This document shows, in pieces, positions 1 through 11,139 of a stretch of 64,000 nucleotides of DNA. The notes under the pieces are model-generated. The model was not told the DNA's origin, did not search any database, and worked only from the letters and a program-made list of their open reading frames with translations. Position 1 is the first letter of the stretch, and every line of letters starts with the position of its first letter. Source of the stretch: Kingdonia uniflora (lineage: Eukaryota > Streptophyta > Magnoliopsida > Ranunculales > Circaeasteraceae); contig JACGCM010002114.1 in assembly GCA_014058105.1 (NCBI GenBank), forward strand, positions 2,232,001 through 2,296,000, read 5' to 3'. The translations under genes were made by a program, and so were the position numbers.

Positions 1-11
1 TTTGGAAAGCG

Positions 12-883
12 TTGCAGGATGGTATCCCCACCAAAAATAACATTTGGCATGGGGAAAACAACAACGACACAACCTGCCCTAGATGCGGTGAAGGGGAAGA
101 AACCACCACTCACGCACTCTTTTTCTGTAAGAAGAATAAAGACTTCTGGTATGTTTTCGACCCCTCTATTAATCTGGATAATTGGACGTACACGGACTCC
201 TAGCTATATGGTATTTTTCTCAAGCTTGTCCGACAGGGGACAAATGAGATGGACCTTTCCCATTGGAGGAAGATTAGCTCTATATTTTTTGTCATCTGGA
301 TAAGCCGGAACGATCTCATTTTTAATAATATTAAACCTTCCCCTGCTATCTCTGTGCATAAAGCCAAGAGCTACATCCTTAGCCCCAACACCAACACGAC
401 AACCAGTCTCACCGTCACATCCCCACCCGTGGAGGTGGGAGAAGGGTGACATACAATCATGGTGGATGGGGATTGGCAAAATTGCAACACTAAGGGGGGC
501 TCAGGTTTTGTTATTAAAACTCATGATCTCAAAATTGTCTGTGCAGGTTATGACTCCTCCTAGGCGGTGGACCCCGAAGAGGCCAAAGTGATATAAGTGA
601 TTCGAGGCTTGCCAGGGCTTATGAGACAGTATCTAACGACTTATCTTGGGGAGCTCTCACAGTGGCACCAGAGATGCTCGTTCTTGCAGCAAGATTTGTA
701 GAGTTTAGATTTCGATTTGTTAGTAGACTGTACAACTTTGAGGCACATGAAGAGAACGAGTTCCAATTAGCATGCAATCTGAACTGGATCGAAGAAACAC
801 GAGAGCGTGCCATCATAAATCTGGGTAGATACCATCTCGCTTTGGCCAAGAGATCGAGAGCTTTGCAAGTTTCCCAGCTGTAA
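12..883 (+). pseudogene. LINE retrotransposon remnant: RT zinc-binding region plus RNase H
   Basis: This is the decayed 3' part of a plant non-LTR retrotransposon ORF2, entering from the left edge. The first frame (12-203) has the zinc-binding pattern found after plant LINE reverse transcriptases: C22-P-R-C25, then H34 and C39 in the context THALFFC. A short hydrophobic piece follows (249-449, FVIWISRNDLIFN, typical of this region). An RNase H start lies at 459-560 (VDGDWQ, then GGSGFVIK and AGYDSS) and ends in a stop at 561-563. The reading continues in another frame at 662-848 (EFRFRFVSRLYNFEAHE). The middle of RNase H, with its second acidic residue, is missing; the related remnant at 57360-57600 keeps it. 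The part from 148 on is also the left arm of an inverted repeat. Not functional. Confidence 0.75.
148..849 (+). repeat. Left arm of a 0.7 kb near-perfect inverted repeat
   Basis: This 702-base stretch reappears in reverse complement at 967-1680. The coordinate sum is constant (1816) over the inner part and becomes 1828 in the outer part, because the right arm has 12 extra bases. The arms differ otherwise by very few bases; for example 634 pairs with a mismatch near 1182. The inner boundary is at TTGGCCAAAGCGAG and the outer boundary at GGTATGTTTTCGA. The spacer, 850-966, has no coding signal. A transcript across both arms would fold into a very long hairpin. Confidence 0.95.
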
Positions 884-966
884 GTTCTTTGTGATGTTGT
901 GGGATTTCTCGTAAAACGAGGTCTTGAAGTTGGAGCTCAGGATGACGGGCGTGCTTATTATAAGAT

Positions 967-1680
967 TTGGCCAAAGCGAGATGGTATCTACCCAGATTTA
1001 TGATGGCACGCTCTCGTGTTTCTTCGATCCAGTTCAGATTGCATGCTAATTGGAACTCGTTCTCTTCATGTGCCTCAAAGTTGTACAGTCTACTAACAAA
1101 TCGAAATCTAAACTCTACAAATCTTGCTGCAAGAACGAGCATCTCTGGTGCCACTGTGAGAGCTCCCCAAGATAAGTCGTTAGATCCTGTCTCATAAGCC
1201 CTGGCAAGCCTCGAATCACTTATATCACTTTGGCCTCTTCGGGGTCCACCGCCTAGGAGGAGTCATAACCTGCACAGACAATTTTGAGATCATGAGTTTT
1301 AATAACAAAACCTGAGCCCCCCTTAGTGTTACAATTTTGCCAATCCCCATCCACCATGATTGTATGTCACCCTTCTCCCACCTCCACGGGTGGGGATGTG
1401 ACGGTGAGACTGGTTGTCGTGTTGATGTTGGTGTTGGTGTTGGGGCTAAGGATGTAGCTCTTGGCTTTATGCACAGAGATAGCAGGGGAAGGTTTAATAT
1501 TATTAAAAATGAGATCGTTCCGGCTTATCCAGATGACAAAAAATATAGAGCTAATCTTCCTCCAATGGGAAAGGTCCATCTCATTTGTCCCCTGTCGGAC
1601 AAGCTTGAGAAAAATACCATATAGCTAGGAGTCCGTGTACGTCCAATTATCCAGATTAATAGAGGGGTCGAAAACATACC
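967..1680 (-). repeat. Right arm of the inverted repeat (inverted LINE RNase H copy)
   Basis: This is the reverse complement of 148-849. On the minus strand it carries the same broken RNase H frames (813-1154 and 1367-1579). It has 12 extra bases in a GTTGGT-rich tract near 1423-1440, which read as four extra residues in the antisense frame. It ends at 1680, where homology with the left arm stops sharply. High arm identity means either a recent origin or continuing gene conversion. Confidence 0.95.
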
Positions 1681-1788
1681 TGTTGCTGTTCTTGGAGTTG
1701 TTTGATATGCCTAAAGTACGTGTGGTAACTCGTTCACCCAATTCTCTTTTTTGTCATCTAAACGTTTTTTGAGTCCGTCCACAATCGT

Positions 1789-3303
1789 TCAATTAGTAAT
1801 TTCAGCTTGTCCGTTTCCTTGAGGATAGTAAGGGTTTGATAGGGAGTGGATGATATTGTGCTTATTGAGGAACGTAGCAACTTTGAAGCCAACGAACTGT
1901 GCTCCATTATCGATTCTGATAAGATGCGGTCTGCCGAACCGAATGATAATGTGCTTCCAAATGAATTTGATGACTTCTTCTTCTCGTGTTCGGCGCAAAG
2001 GGACTGCTTCTACCCATTTAGTGAAGTAGTCCGTAGCGACCAACAAATGATTTTGTTTTCCTGGTGCTGTAGGAAATTCTCCTACGAGATCGAGAGCCCA
2101 TCGTCTGAATGGCCAGGTGACTTGGCTTGAGTGTAATTCGAGCGCTGGGGATCATATCTTTGGTCTGTAACGTTGGCAAGCGTCACACTTGCGTGAGTAC
2201 TTAATCGCTTGAGCTTTCATCTTAGGCCAAAACATTTCTTGCGTTAATGTTATGTTAGCAAGAGATTGTCCTGCAGCATGGGACCCGCATGTACCTTCGT
2301 GTAGATCATGCAAGAATTGTTGTGCTTCTTTTTTGGATAGGCAGAGGAGGTATGGACCAGTGACTGATATTTTGTAGAGGAGGTTGTCCCAGATAATATA
2401 TTTACGGGCATTGTCGACTAATCTCTGCCGTTCTGTAGGATCCTCTGGGAGTGGGCCATCGAATTTGTTGTGAAGTTTGATATATTTGATGAAAGGCTGT
2501 TTCCAGTCACATTCGGCCTCCTCGTTGCCTCCAGTATTGATGGCGTTGGATACGGTGGAATTAATGCTGGGGTTAGAAATGACGTTGATTTTTAAATAGC
2601 GAGCTTCTGATCCAAGGACCCCGGCGAGGTAAGCGAGTACATCTGAATGTCTATTTTCTCCCCTTGGTAAATGTTCTATATAAATTCTCTGAAATTTGTT
2701 CATTCGTTCGACCACTGCAGCAGCATAGTCAATCATTTTCCCAATGGCTTGATAGATACCTGCGTGATGATTGACGATCAGTAATGAATCGGTGTAGACA
2801 GAGAGCTCTGCTATGCCCAGTGTGAGTGCCATGTCCAAGCCATGAATTAACGCCTCATATTCTGCTATATTGTTGGTTACTTAGAAATTGAGGTGAATGG
2901 ATTTTTTGAGTCGATCATTGGAAGGAGTAATAAGAACAATCCCCACACCTGATCCCGTTGGTCCGACGGAGCCATCCGTCAAAAGTCGCCAACCCTTCTT
3001 TGTTACCCAGCCAGACTTTTCTTCAGGTTATTCTGTGAGTGGTTCATCTTTGTTTTCATCAACACCTTCTTCCCAATCAGGATCATCTACTGGAAAGTTA
3101 GCTAAAAAATCTGCTATAGCCTGTTCTTTCTCAGAGTGGCGTGGCCCAAAGTGTATGTCGTGTTCGCCGAGTGTTACTGACCATTGCTGAATACTTTGAG
3201 ATTTTTCGCTCCTGAGACAATCCATGCGCTCCTGAGTTGTCTTGAAAATGTAGTGGAACCAGAACATATAAAAATAATTATCGTCTTGCCACCTCAGCTT
3301 CAT
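1789..3303 (-). pseudogene. Ty3/gypsy pol remnant: RNase H, zinc-binding and integrase core
   Basis: Minus-strand frames in pol order. At 3028-3210 there is a decayed RNase H piece. At 2152-2838 the RNase H end (VYTDSLLIVNH, then IEHLPRGENRHSDVLAYLAG) runs into the integrase HHCC zinc-binding domain (HDLHEGTCGSH ... CDACQRY). At 1789-2046 lies the integrase core with D in ATDYFTKWVEA, D in RIDNGAQF and E in NGQAEITN. Frames are interrupted and the integrase C-terminus is missing beyond 1789. At about 3211 the pol sequence joins directly to a gag-like N-terminus, so gag, protease and RT have been lost. Likely a Tat/Athila-like gypsy lineage, but the lineage is uncertain. Confidence 0.8.
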
Positions 3304-3445
3304 CCTCCATCATGCCATGGTAACTTGGTGGAACAGGGTTAGGAGTCTCATCAGATAATTATTGGCTTCCGAAATAGCGAAGCTGGAGCTCATGAATTTT
3401 GGCTAATCAGCGGTTTTCACAGGTTTGAGCTCTTGTAGTCACCAT
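3211..3445 (-). pseudogene. gag-like N-terminus, broken
   Basis: A minus-strand ATG at 3445 opens MVTTRAQTCENR, which resembles the start of plant gypsy gag proteins. The frame then breaks with stops and shifts and resumes at 3303 (WFHYIFKTTQERMDCL). A second, equally broken copy lies at 21256-21500. It is truncated at the same point in both copies. Confidence 0.5.
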
Positions 3446-3703
3446 GATTTACAGTAAATGATGCTAGCATTTGGAGAAGAATGAAAAGGTATTTATTGAC
3501 ATATCAATATTAATAGATAAACATTAATATATGAACATAATCAACATTGAAGACTTAAACTCATGGGAATCGCCATAGTTGAGTAACGAATACCAAAGGT
3601 CTAGATTCAACAGTCAAATTTAAATATCAATTTACAAGAAAGAAGCTTGATGATGAACTTCTTAACTCAAGACAATTGTACCTTCAGTTGAGAGAGGGGC
3701 GAT

Positions 3704-4147
3704 TGTAGGGACCAATCCTCGAGCTACTTCCACAACAAACTACCAACATGCGAGGCTCATGCAAAACTTAAAATAGCATACGTCCTAATGATGTTGACAC
3801 CTGTCCCACGAACTAGTAGATGACGTGGATCAAACTTTTAGAGTGCAATGACAAATAAATCAAGGACACCTATCCCACGAACTAACAGTTATGGGAACTA
3901 CAGCCGAAAACTCTACCACTAATTCCACTATTCTAGGAGGACGTGCTATTATCCATGATCTAGGGATAAGTTTTATAAATAGGTTATGAGTGAGAAATAA
4001 CAGATAGTTTTTTGGGGAGATAGAAAAACATTAACTCTATTTACCAGAGCACCGGCCTTTTATAACTTGAAATATCCAAGCAATAAAACAATTCTTCAAA
4101 ATTCTTAAGCCGAGGTGGTGGTTTTTACTTATTCAAAGGTTTTCACA
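3704..4147 (+). repeat. LTR-like segment (plus-strand signals)
   Basis: A purine run (GAGAGAGGGGCGAT, 3690-3703) looks like a polypurine tract and is followed by TGTAGGGACC. Inside are a TATA-type box (TTATAAATAGG, about 3970-3980), an AATAAA signal near 4085 and a T-rich tail. The end is uncertain: TTTTCACA at 4147 is one candidate, and the LTR may run to about 4190. The polarity is opposite to the gag and pol frames on its left, so it may belong to a different element. No clear primer-binding site was found. Confidence 0.4.
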
Positions 4148-4822
4148 CTAATTGCGTTCCATTTAAATGACTTGTTTACAATTGTTTATGCTCTAGGTAC
4201 ATTTGGTGTAAGAAACTAATTCGAGCTACGAATTAAGGCCCTTAAAGTACCTTGTCCGTTTTGAACACATTGGTGGCATCTACAATGTCAGGTGCATGGA
4301 AATGGACACTTAGTGGAATTGTATTTATAGGATCTGGGACAGACGACATACTAAAATTTCACGTACTGAGAGGAACTCCCTATAAGTTCAAAGCTACGAT
4401 TTGTACCACTTAGTACAACTATTTTGAGAGCTTTCGTGCCAAGTGGCTACGTATAGTCCGCTGTAACCTTCAAGAACAAAAGTTAAATTTGTTAAAATTA
4501 ACTTAATAAACGCTATTATAAAACATCAGTCGTGTACAACGAAGGATATAAAAAGACCGCTCTAGATAAAGTAAAACGCTATGTTGATGGCATCGTTGTT
4601 ACAAACACTTAAGAAACATAAACAATTACAGGGCATGCGCGCTAGTAGTCTGGTGCTAGTGTTGTACATCAAACGAACTTGTAAAGTGTTGCAATGAGGT
4701 TGAGTGACGACTATATGAAGATTAGTTAACATATATACTTCAGTGTCAACGCAACAGTGGGAAGAAGATAATATTTTAAGACCAGCGCAACAAACGCCAG
4801 GTTAACAACGTTAGCTACAAAT

Positions 4823-5162
4823 AAAATTTGAACTAGTAAAATCATGCCCTAAATACGAACTTTCTAAGGATTACATTATATAAACAACAATATAAACAAA
4901 CATTAGTTACATTACATTATATAAACAACAATGTGGTGGCTGAGGAGTTCTATTGACATTGTCGAGAGATTGTTGAAATTAAAATATGTATATGGGATTT
5001 CGTCGGGTGCGTTGCCCGCAAAGTATTTATCCACCAATCGAACTAAGGGTGAACCTTGTTGGGGAATAAACTCAAATTATATTCGTGGATGTTCATTGGA
5101 GTTCGTAAGAAGAGCGAGGATAGAAGACGGAAGGAAAATATGGATTTTCAGTGTTATGTTCA
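4823..5162. other. Stretch without recognised features
   Basis: AT-rich sequence with a short duplicated ATTACATTATATAAACAACA motif (4872-4932). No coding or repeat signature is recognised. Confidence 0.5.
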
Positions 5163-5530
5163 AATAGACTTTGGTCTATTCGAACAAAAGAAGCAGAATA
5201 GGCTTTATTCGAATAGACACTTTGAGTCTATTCGAATAGAAGGTTGAAGTGAAGATGTTGGCTTGCCTCGTGATCCGTACTTTCAGTCCTAATTGATGTA
5301 ATAACCTCCTAACTATTATAAGGGATACTTAGTGTATTTATTAGGTGATATTTGTGTGAGTTTAATTTGAGAGAGAACTAGGGTTTGAGAGACTCCATTA
5401 GACTTCGAGGAAGTTCGAGAGATCATATTGCAACATATTGATTTATAGTGTATTGTTTTTGTTCGCGGGGAGTGGTTTTTCATCCGAAAGGTTTTTACAT
5501 GTTTGATGATTTATTGTAGAGATTTTTCAA
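5163..5530 (+). repeat. LTR remnant (same family as the solo LTR at 31247-31841)
   Basis: The part 5310-5510 matches the reverse complement of 31370-31560. Shared blocks include GGTTTGAGAGACTCCAT, GAGAGATCAT and GGAGTGGTTTTTcATCCGAAAGG. A TATA-like ATTATAAGGG lies near 5316. Upstream, in what would be U3, are three TTCGAA palindromes (TATTCGAACAAA, TATTCGAATAGAC, TATTCGAATAGAAG; 5176-5240). Neither a clean TG/CA end nor a target duplication is visible, so this is a decayed piece. Confidence 0.6.
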
Positions 5531-6123
5531 GGGGATAATGGTTGGTTTAGATGGATTTGACATTGGCAAAGAGTCTAGAGAAGAAGAAACATGAACTTAT
5601 TAGAAGCCGTATTGAAACAAATTGATTCAAAAGAGTAAGTTAATATCATTTTCTCCCCTATTATCTATTGTCTTTATGATACTTTTAGAATTCTTAAGTT
5701 CGCATTTACTTATAGTGTTTGTTTTACGCTCCAGTTTAATTCCATTGAGATTAATATGGAAAATTACTCATATTTAGAATTACCCAGAAATCGGAAGATG
5801 CTTGCAATTCGTTCCAATGCATCTACTCAGGAAAAACATTGGTTTCATTAGCCAAGGTATTTGCTTATCTCCATTAGCATGAGTTGTAGAATTCTAGCTA
5901 TGTGTAACAGTTTGTATAAAACACGGAATTTCTCATATAGGTACTGTAAGTAGGGTTGATTTTCTTCCGTACGAAATTATGATTGCTAAAATTGCAGTGG
6001 TAATTGAATATAATTTGATACAATCACTCAATCAATATAATTTGGTGACGTAGATATGTATGATTCTGATTCCGGAGCGGGGTCGGATGATGGGGATGTG
6101 TTAGAATTGGGGGAAGTTATGGA
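5531..6123. other. Stretch without recognised features
   Basis: AT-rich noncoding sequence. It may include the internal start of the preceding LTR element, but no primer-binding site or reading frame is seen. Confidence 0.4.
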
Positions 6124-6447
6124 GTGTTAGGGCCTAGCACCAACACTTTTGCTGAGCTGTTTGTTCTATTCTTTGGTCTGCATCATTGTGCTACTCAAGT
6201 AGTGCAACCTATTGTGGTGGAAGTTGATTCTATCATTCTCACATACTGGTACTGCAATCCTAATACAGACCCAGTCAAGCTCAGAGCTTTGTGGAGCAAG
6301 ATCATTACTTATGCTAACATCCTTCATATATGCCTCATCTATATCTTCAGAGAGGGCAACCATGCAGCTGATGTATTGGCCAAGATAGTCAGTGCTCAAA
6401 CAAAAATGTTTATATTGGAGAGTGGTAGACCTTCCGAGACAAGTTAG
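6124..6447 (+). pseudogene. LINE-type RNase H fragment
   Basis: This frame reads as the C-terminal two thirds of a plant LINE-associated RNase H. It has E in TFAELFVLFFGLHH, D in VEVDSIILTYWY and the terminal FREGNHAADVLAKI with its aspartate. The N-terminal aspartate part is missing, so the piece is 5'-truncated. It ends at a stop at 6445-6447 and is followed by about 90 bases of 3' sequence without an obvious poly(A) tail. Confidence 0.7.
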
Positions 6448-6619
6448 AGCAGCTTTCATTTGAGACAAAATGGGGGATAACACATTTTAGAGAAAAATGA
6501 TTGTATTTTCTTTCTCTTAAAGGCCAGGTATTATGCCTTCCTCTTGTAATTTTCTGCCGCACCTAGCTTTAGGAACTGTATGAGTATCTGAATATGAGTG
6601 CGTTGGAATTGCATTTCAG

Positions 6620-7410
6620 GAGGACTCTTGGAAGAGAATTCTGTTGTTAGCGTATCAATGCCTAGGTGTGGTGTATGGGGACTTGAGCATATCCCCTTTG
6701 TATGTTTTCAAGTGTGCATTTGCAGAAGATAATCAGTATTCTGAGACGAATGAGGAGATATTTGGTGTTCTTTCTTTTGTTTCCTGGACTCTAACTACGG
6801 TCCCTCTGTGCAAGTATGTGTTCGTAGTTCTTCGAGCTGATGATAACGGAGAAGGTAAGGGTTAGTGCATATATATCCTATAGATTTTCTTTCTTTATAT
6901 GTTCTACATTAGTACATATAATATAGTAAAGTGGATCAAGTATCAAATTAAGTGTCAACATATAGTTCGATATAGTTGGTCGATTTATCCACATGTTGAA
7001 ACTATCTGAATTTGAAAATTTTGTTATAAAAATAGTTATGATGCTGATTACCAATCTATCCGTAAGATTTTTATTTCAATAGATACAATATATTGCAATA
7101 TTTTGAGTGGACATAACAGTATGTTGGTACATAAATGTAACATTTTCTCGTCATGGCTTTGCAGGTTGCACTTCTGCTCTTTATTCCTGGATATGTAGGC
7201 ACGCAAATGTAAGCCTTCTTCCAAACAAGCAAGTTGCATATGAATAACTTTCTACATATAAACAAGAAAGTCCTCCAAAGACAAAAAAATAGCTCTAATA
7301 TTAACACTTTTTTAGGAGAAGCACAAGATCCTGCACACTGCTTTGTTATGCTTGGTACTTGCATGGTAATTGGAGATGGAGTCCTCACTCCGGCAATATC
7401 TGGTATTAGC
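6620..7410 (+). pseudogene. HAK/KUP/KT potassium transporter gene fragment
   Basis: Three pieces read as the N-terminal part of a plasma-membrane K+ transporter of the KUP/HAK/KT family. Exon A (6620-6854) begins after a TTTCAG acceptor and encodes [23 protein letters not shown] and later [12 protein letters not shown]. Exon B (7165-7235) begins after TTTGCAG, continues in phase (ALYSWICRHANVSLLPNKQVA) and hits a stop. A third piece (7330-7410) reads FVMLGTCMVIGDGVLTPAIS and then loses homology. The donor (GAAG|GTAAGG) and acceptor are intact, so this is a gene fragment with introns and not a retrocopy. More than 80% of a normal transporter of about 750-800 residues is absent. Non-functional. 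Confidence 0.85.
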
Positions 7411-9411
7411 TCCTCTCAACAGCACAAGCTTTTATTTGCCTTAATAGGATGTAGTACCTCCGTTAATGATAAATCTGGTTCAAGAGTGTTGCCTTAACTT
7501 CAGATGACGACAGACGGGGACAGGAAGGCCTAGCAGAAAAAGGGAAATGAAGCTGAGTAGATTCCAAAGAAACCATCGAAAACCCTCAATTATGAACTAA
7601 TTCCTCGGCATGATTTACTAAATGCGAGATTTGTGTTATTTAAGAGTTTGCCTTGTTGTGTGTGATATTAGTTTGATTATTGATGGGGAAACATTGCTGA
7701 TAGTGTCCACTTCAAAGAATAAGACCTAAGAATGTTGTCTAGGTTGAATGTGTGTTTTTGGTCCTTGGTGCAGCCAAGCAAAAAGTACCAAGTTTTAAAA
7801 CAAATGTGTCCGCTACTTTTGGAGTAATAACATTTATTTATCGTTCTTATCTGTAAGTACAGGTTCATGCAATGGTATCCCCTTTGTGCCTTCAACTAAT
7901 GGTGGAAACAAAAGTTGTGATCAACTTCATCTCTGCCAATGTGTTGCCAAATGCCTTGGTATTATCTACTATGTATAAATTGAACTGCATTTGATACTAA
8001 TAACACGCTTGGATTTGAGACGTTTCAAAGTCAGTAGAGCTCCTACCTTCACATTTAACATCGTTTATAAGTAATCATCCCTAATATTGACCCCCAAAAC
8101 ACAGAATATGAATGTCTTTTGTTGACTTGTTATTTCAAAATGTCTAACTATGCCAACCATTTGTAATGTTCAACATGAGGTAATCTAATTAGATCAAGAT
8201 GAGTTAATGATGAACTACGAGGAACAACCATGGTCAATGAAAGATATTACGAGGACAAATATATACTTCCCTATGCTAGGTCACCAAGCCGAGGACTATG
8301 ATCTTGCAGAAGGGTTTATGAGATTCTAGAGTTTCATTTTGGAAGCTTTGAGAGATAATTATATCAGGAGAGATAATTAGGGTTTGATTTGAACATCGCG
8401 AGATTTTACAGGCACAATTAAGTTGCAGTCATTTAATAAACCAAAAATAAAAATAAAAAATCGTCGTCCAATCGAAGTAGGTTGCTTGCTATGCTTGAGT
8501 AACAAAGATAGATCTCTATAGCCCACTTCACACCATTTATCACAAACAACAGTGCCATGTTTAGTTTCACATCTCCTTAATCCATTACACACGTCCAATC
8601 ATTTTACTCACTATTTATCAGAGTACACACATACAAAAAACTAATTATGTCCAATATACTACACATCACAGAGAAAAAAAAAGGTGTTATAACACTGAAG
8701 ATTAATCCATCCCTTTTGTAGCGCATGCCTAATTATTGCTAGTCTAATTAGAAAGGATATATTCACAGAGAGAGGATGATATGCAGGGAGTGATAGAGAG
8801 GGACCGAACCGACTACCTTGTGCTCCAGTAGAGATGGTGTGTAATCCACCATCGAGAGATAAGGGTTAGATTCTCTCCCACAACCAGATTCTCGATTCTA
8901 GCATTACTTGAGTGTTAAGGTTGTATAGCACCCCTCAGCATCTAGATAATAGATAATGGAGCCACGCATAAACCGTAAAGGGTTAATCTACTTAAGAATA
9001 CATTTGAGAATGAAAGATTTAGATATAGCAAAGTCGATCCATACATAGAAATGGAGAAATAAAAGCAAGTACTAATCAAACCATCGCAGACTTGGACACA
9101 ATGTATAATTACTACTCCAAACATAATAGACACGGACAAAGAGTAGAAGTACTATTCAAAACATCATAGACACAGACAAGACTTAACCAAGTTTTCATTA
9201 TAAGCTTTATTATCGCTGACAAAAGGGCCCGACAATCAAAGGCTATCCACTTTGAGAGTCCTGCGCACCTATGCTCCTTTTCTTGTGGCAACATCACGCT
9301 ATGAAAGATGGAGAGATATAAATAAAATATCTTAGAGATACAAATACAAAATCTTTGAAGAAACATAAGTAGTAACAAAGGTAACGGTTATGGCTAGTGA
9401 TAAAAGAGGGA
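7411..9411. other. 2 kb without recognised genes
   Basis: AT-rich sequence with only short chance frames. 9330-9430 resembles 9505-9610 and 11140-11235 (shared TAACAAAGGTA ... GGCTAGTGATAAA), marking a small duplicated 3' part of the neighbouring unknown gene. No other feature was recognised. Confidence 0.5.
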
Positions 9412-10306
9412 TCAAAGATTTGAGAATAAACCAGTCGGATAAATAGATTTGAGGTCCCAAATATATAAGCTGCGGCCATATGAAGGATTATCATCCTATA
9501 CAAAAACAAAGAGAATTTAAATATAAATCTCTGAATAAACTTTAAGATATATACTAACAAAGGTATTGGCTAGTGATAAACACAGATCAGAGTTTTGAGA
9601 ACAAACCTCTCTAGCCAAAATAAACCTTTTTCCAGTGGTAACTATCTCTAAATCTGCCTCTGAAGCAATAGTTAGGTAATCTACAAGGAGGTAGAGCATG
9701 TAAAGCATGTACTGCTGCCACTTAGACCAAAACTCTCCATCAACCTTAACATTGTGAGCAAGCCATGAAATCAAAGAGCTTAAGTGTAAGGGAATCGGGA
9801 ACTTCTGTCAGGAATTTAATGAATTCTCTTTGAAGTCCAAACTTCCTTAGGTTAAGCTTGGTATCTGTATCTGAGAGATATATGGTTGCGTTCTTTATCG
9901 TCCTCTTCATCCAATTGAGATAATAGTGGTCAAGTTTTGCTCTGGAGCCCCTCAACTTGGATAGCGTACAATTCTGCAAATCAAGACCGGAAAACATTTC
10001 TGAAATATCCAAGTACCCAGTCTCGTTCGTTTCCCATTCGTAGTCAAAATGCTCCGACTCTAGGAACTCGTCAAAATCAACACGTGAATCCCAATCATGG
10101 TTCCCAATAACTCGATTGAGATCCAAGTATAAGCCTTCTCGACATAAGGAGAACGCGGGTCTGCCTTCCAGGCTTTCTACCAAAGCTTGTATCACGAAAA
10201 CAAAGATTTTCCTAGTAATTTTTTTGGACATTATATCCTGAATAATTTTCCCAACTAGCGTATTATATTTCAACAGAGTCGTCTGGAGATGGGAAGGATC
10301 GTTCAT
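9412..10306 (-). CDS. Unknown two-exon plant gene with one frameshift
   Basis: I do not recognise this protein. Exon 1 runs from ATG 10306 to 9607. An upstream in-frame TTG at 10312 is not needed. The donor is GAG|GTTTGT. Exon 2 runs from 9495 (acceptor TGTATAG) to the TGA at 9412-9414. Exon 1 is 700 bases; taking away one inserted T near 9763 gives 699, which keeps exon 2 in frame (about 260 codons). The partial copy at 11140-11420 lacks this T, which supports a single-base insertion here. The protein is acidic in its middle (HFDYEWETNETGYLDISEM) and leucine/tyrosine-rich near the end (WQQYMLYMLYLLVDYL). A minus-strand TATA box lies about 185 bases upstream of the ATG. It is either a very young pseudogene or a gene with a sequencing error. 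Confidence 0.55.
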
Positions 10307-10486
10307 ACTCAACGCTGACGTTAGCTCTTCACGACAATACTAGTATCTGCCCAATTGACGGACTGTACCAGTACCAGGAATAATAATAATAAACCCTAGA
10401 GAGGAGAAAAGATGAATCGCACCTTTGTTGCAGAGAGATGCTTAGTTCTGACTTCTGATGTTGTAGAGAGATGCTCCGTTCTGATG

Positions 10487-10498
10487 TTTATATAAAAA
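10487..10498 (-). promoter_or_regulatory. TATA box upstream of the unknown gene
   Basis: On the minus strand TTTTTATATAAAC lies about 185 bases before the ATG at 10306. The leader between them is C/T-rich and may hold a small intron (CAAAG|GTGCG ... TACAG). Confidence 0.5.
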
Positions 10499-11139
10499 TT
10501 AGGGCTTCTATAAGAGGAAATAGCTACGCACGTACCTGGGTTTCTATAAGAGACACTCTGTTTCCTAGAATAAGTATAGGGTGGCTGCTATGGATGCTCT
10601 AACCATCTACGATAGTACTTGCCCAGCCACGTCGGAACAGTGCTTGCTTTATATAGGAAGGCAAAAAAAACTTCCTCGTGTTTAGGATCTACTGTAAAAC
10701 CTCGCCTTGGGTACCTGGCCCATGTGTAGACCCTCTAGATTTCCTATCCCAACTCCGAAATGGTCGATATATTAGCAGGGATATACTGATATGATAAGGT
10801 TTGGGCTTAGGGTCTATTGCTGTTGTTTGAGAGTTTTGATTCAATGACTTAATTAGTTATATAAATGAAGCAGAGCTTTGATTAGAACTAGACAACAAAG
10901 GCAAAAATTTGGAAACTGGATTGTATTTCTCGTGTAATAGGAAGCAGTGTTTTTGCTGGGGCGCCATGCACACAACGTACCACTGTGTTGGGGTAACAGT
11001 TTGAGCCTTTGAGGTAATCTTTAAATGGCCTTCTTCACAACACAATGTGAGAAGGGGAAACAACCCACGGAAACCAAACCATGGGTGATCATGGTTTAAA
11101 AGTTCTACAAAGCTCCGCTTACACAAAAACAAAGAAAAT
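10499..11139. other. Intergenic stretch
   Basis: No gene recognised. A short frame at 10857-11132 has no known motif. Confidence 0.4.

Larger units (their letters stand above)
3211..4822. repeat. Composite dispersed repeat, copy A
   Basis: This sequence matches 21256-25040 from CCTGAGACAATCC on the left to TTAGCTACAAA on the right, apart from small indels and a LINE nested in copy B. It contains the gag-like start (minus strand), an LTR-like segment with plus-strand signals (3704 to about 4150-4190), and a downstream part (4200-4822). The downstream part holds one unit of the 57-bp repeat that is amplified in copy B. Copy A preserves the empty site of the copy B LINE insertion at 4730-4744. 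Function unknown. Confidence 0.85.
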
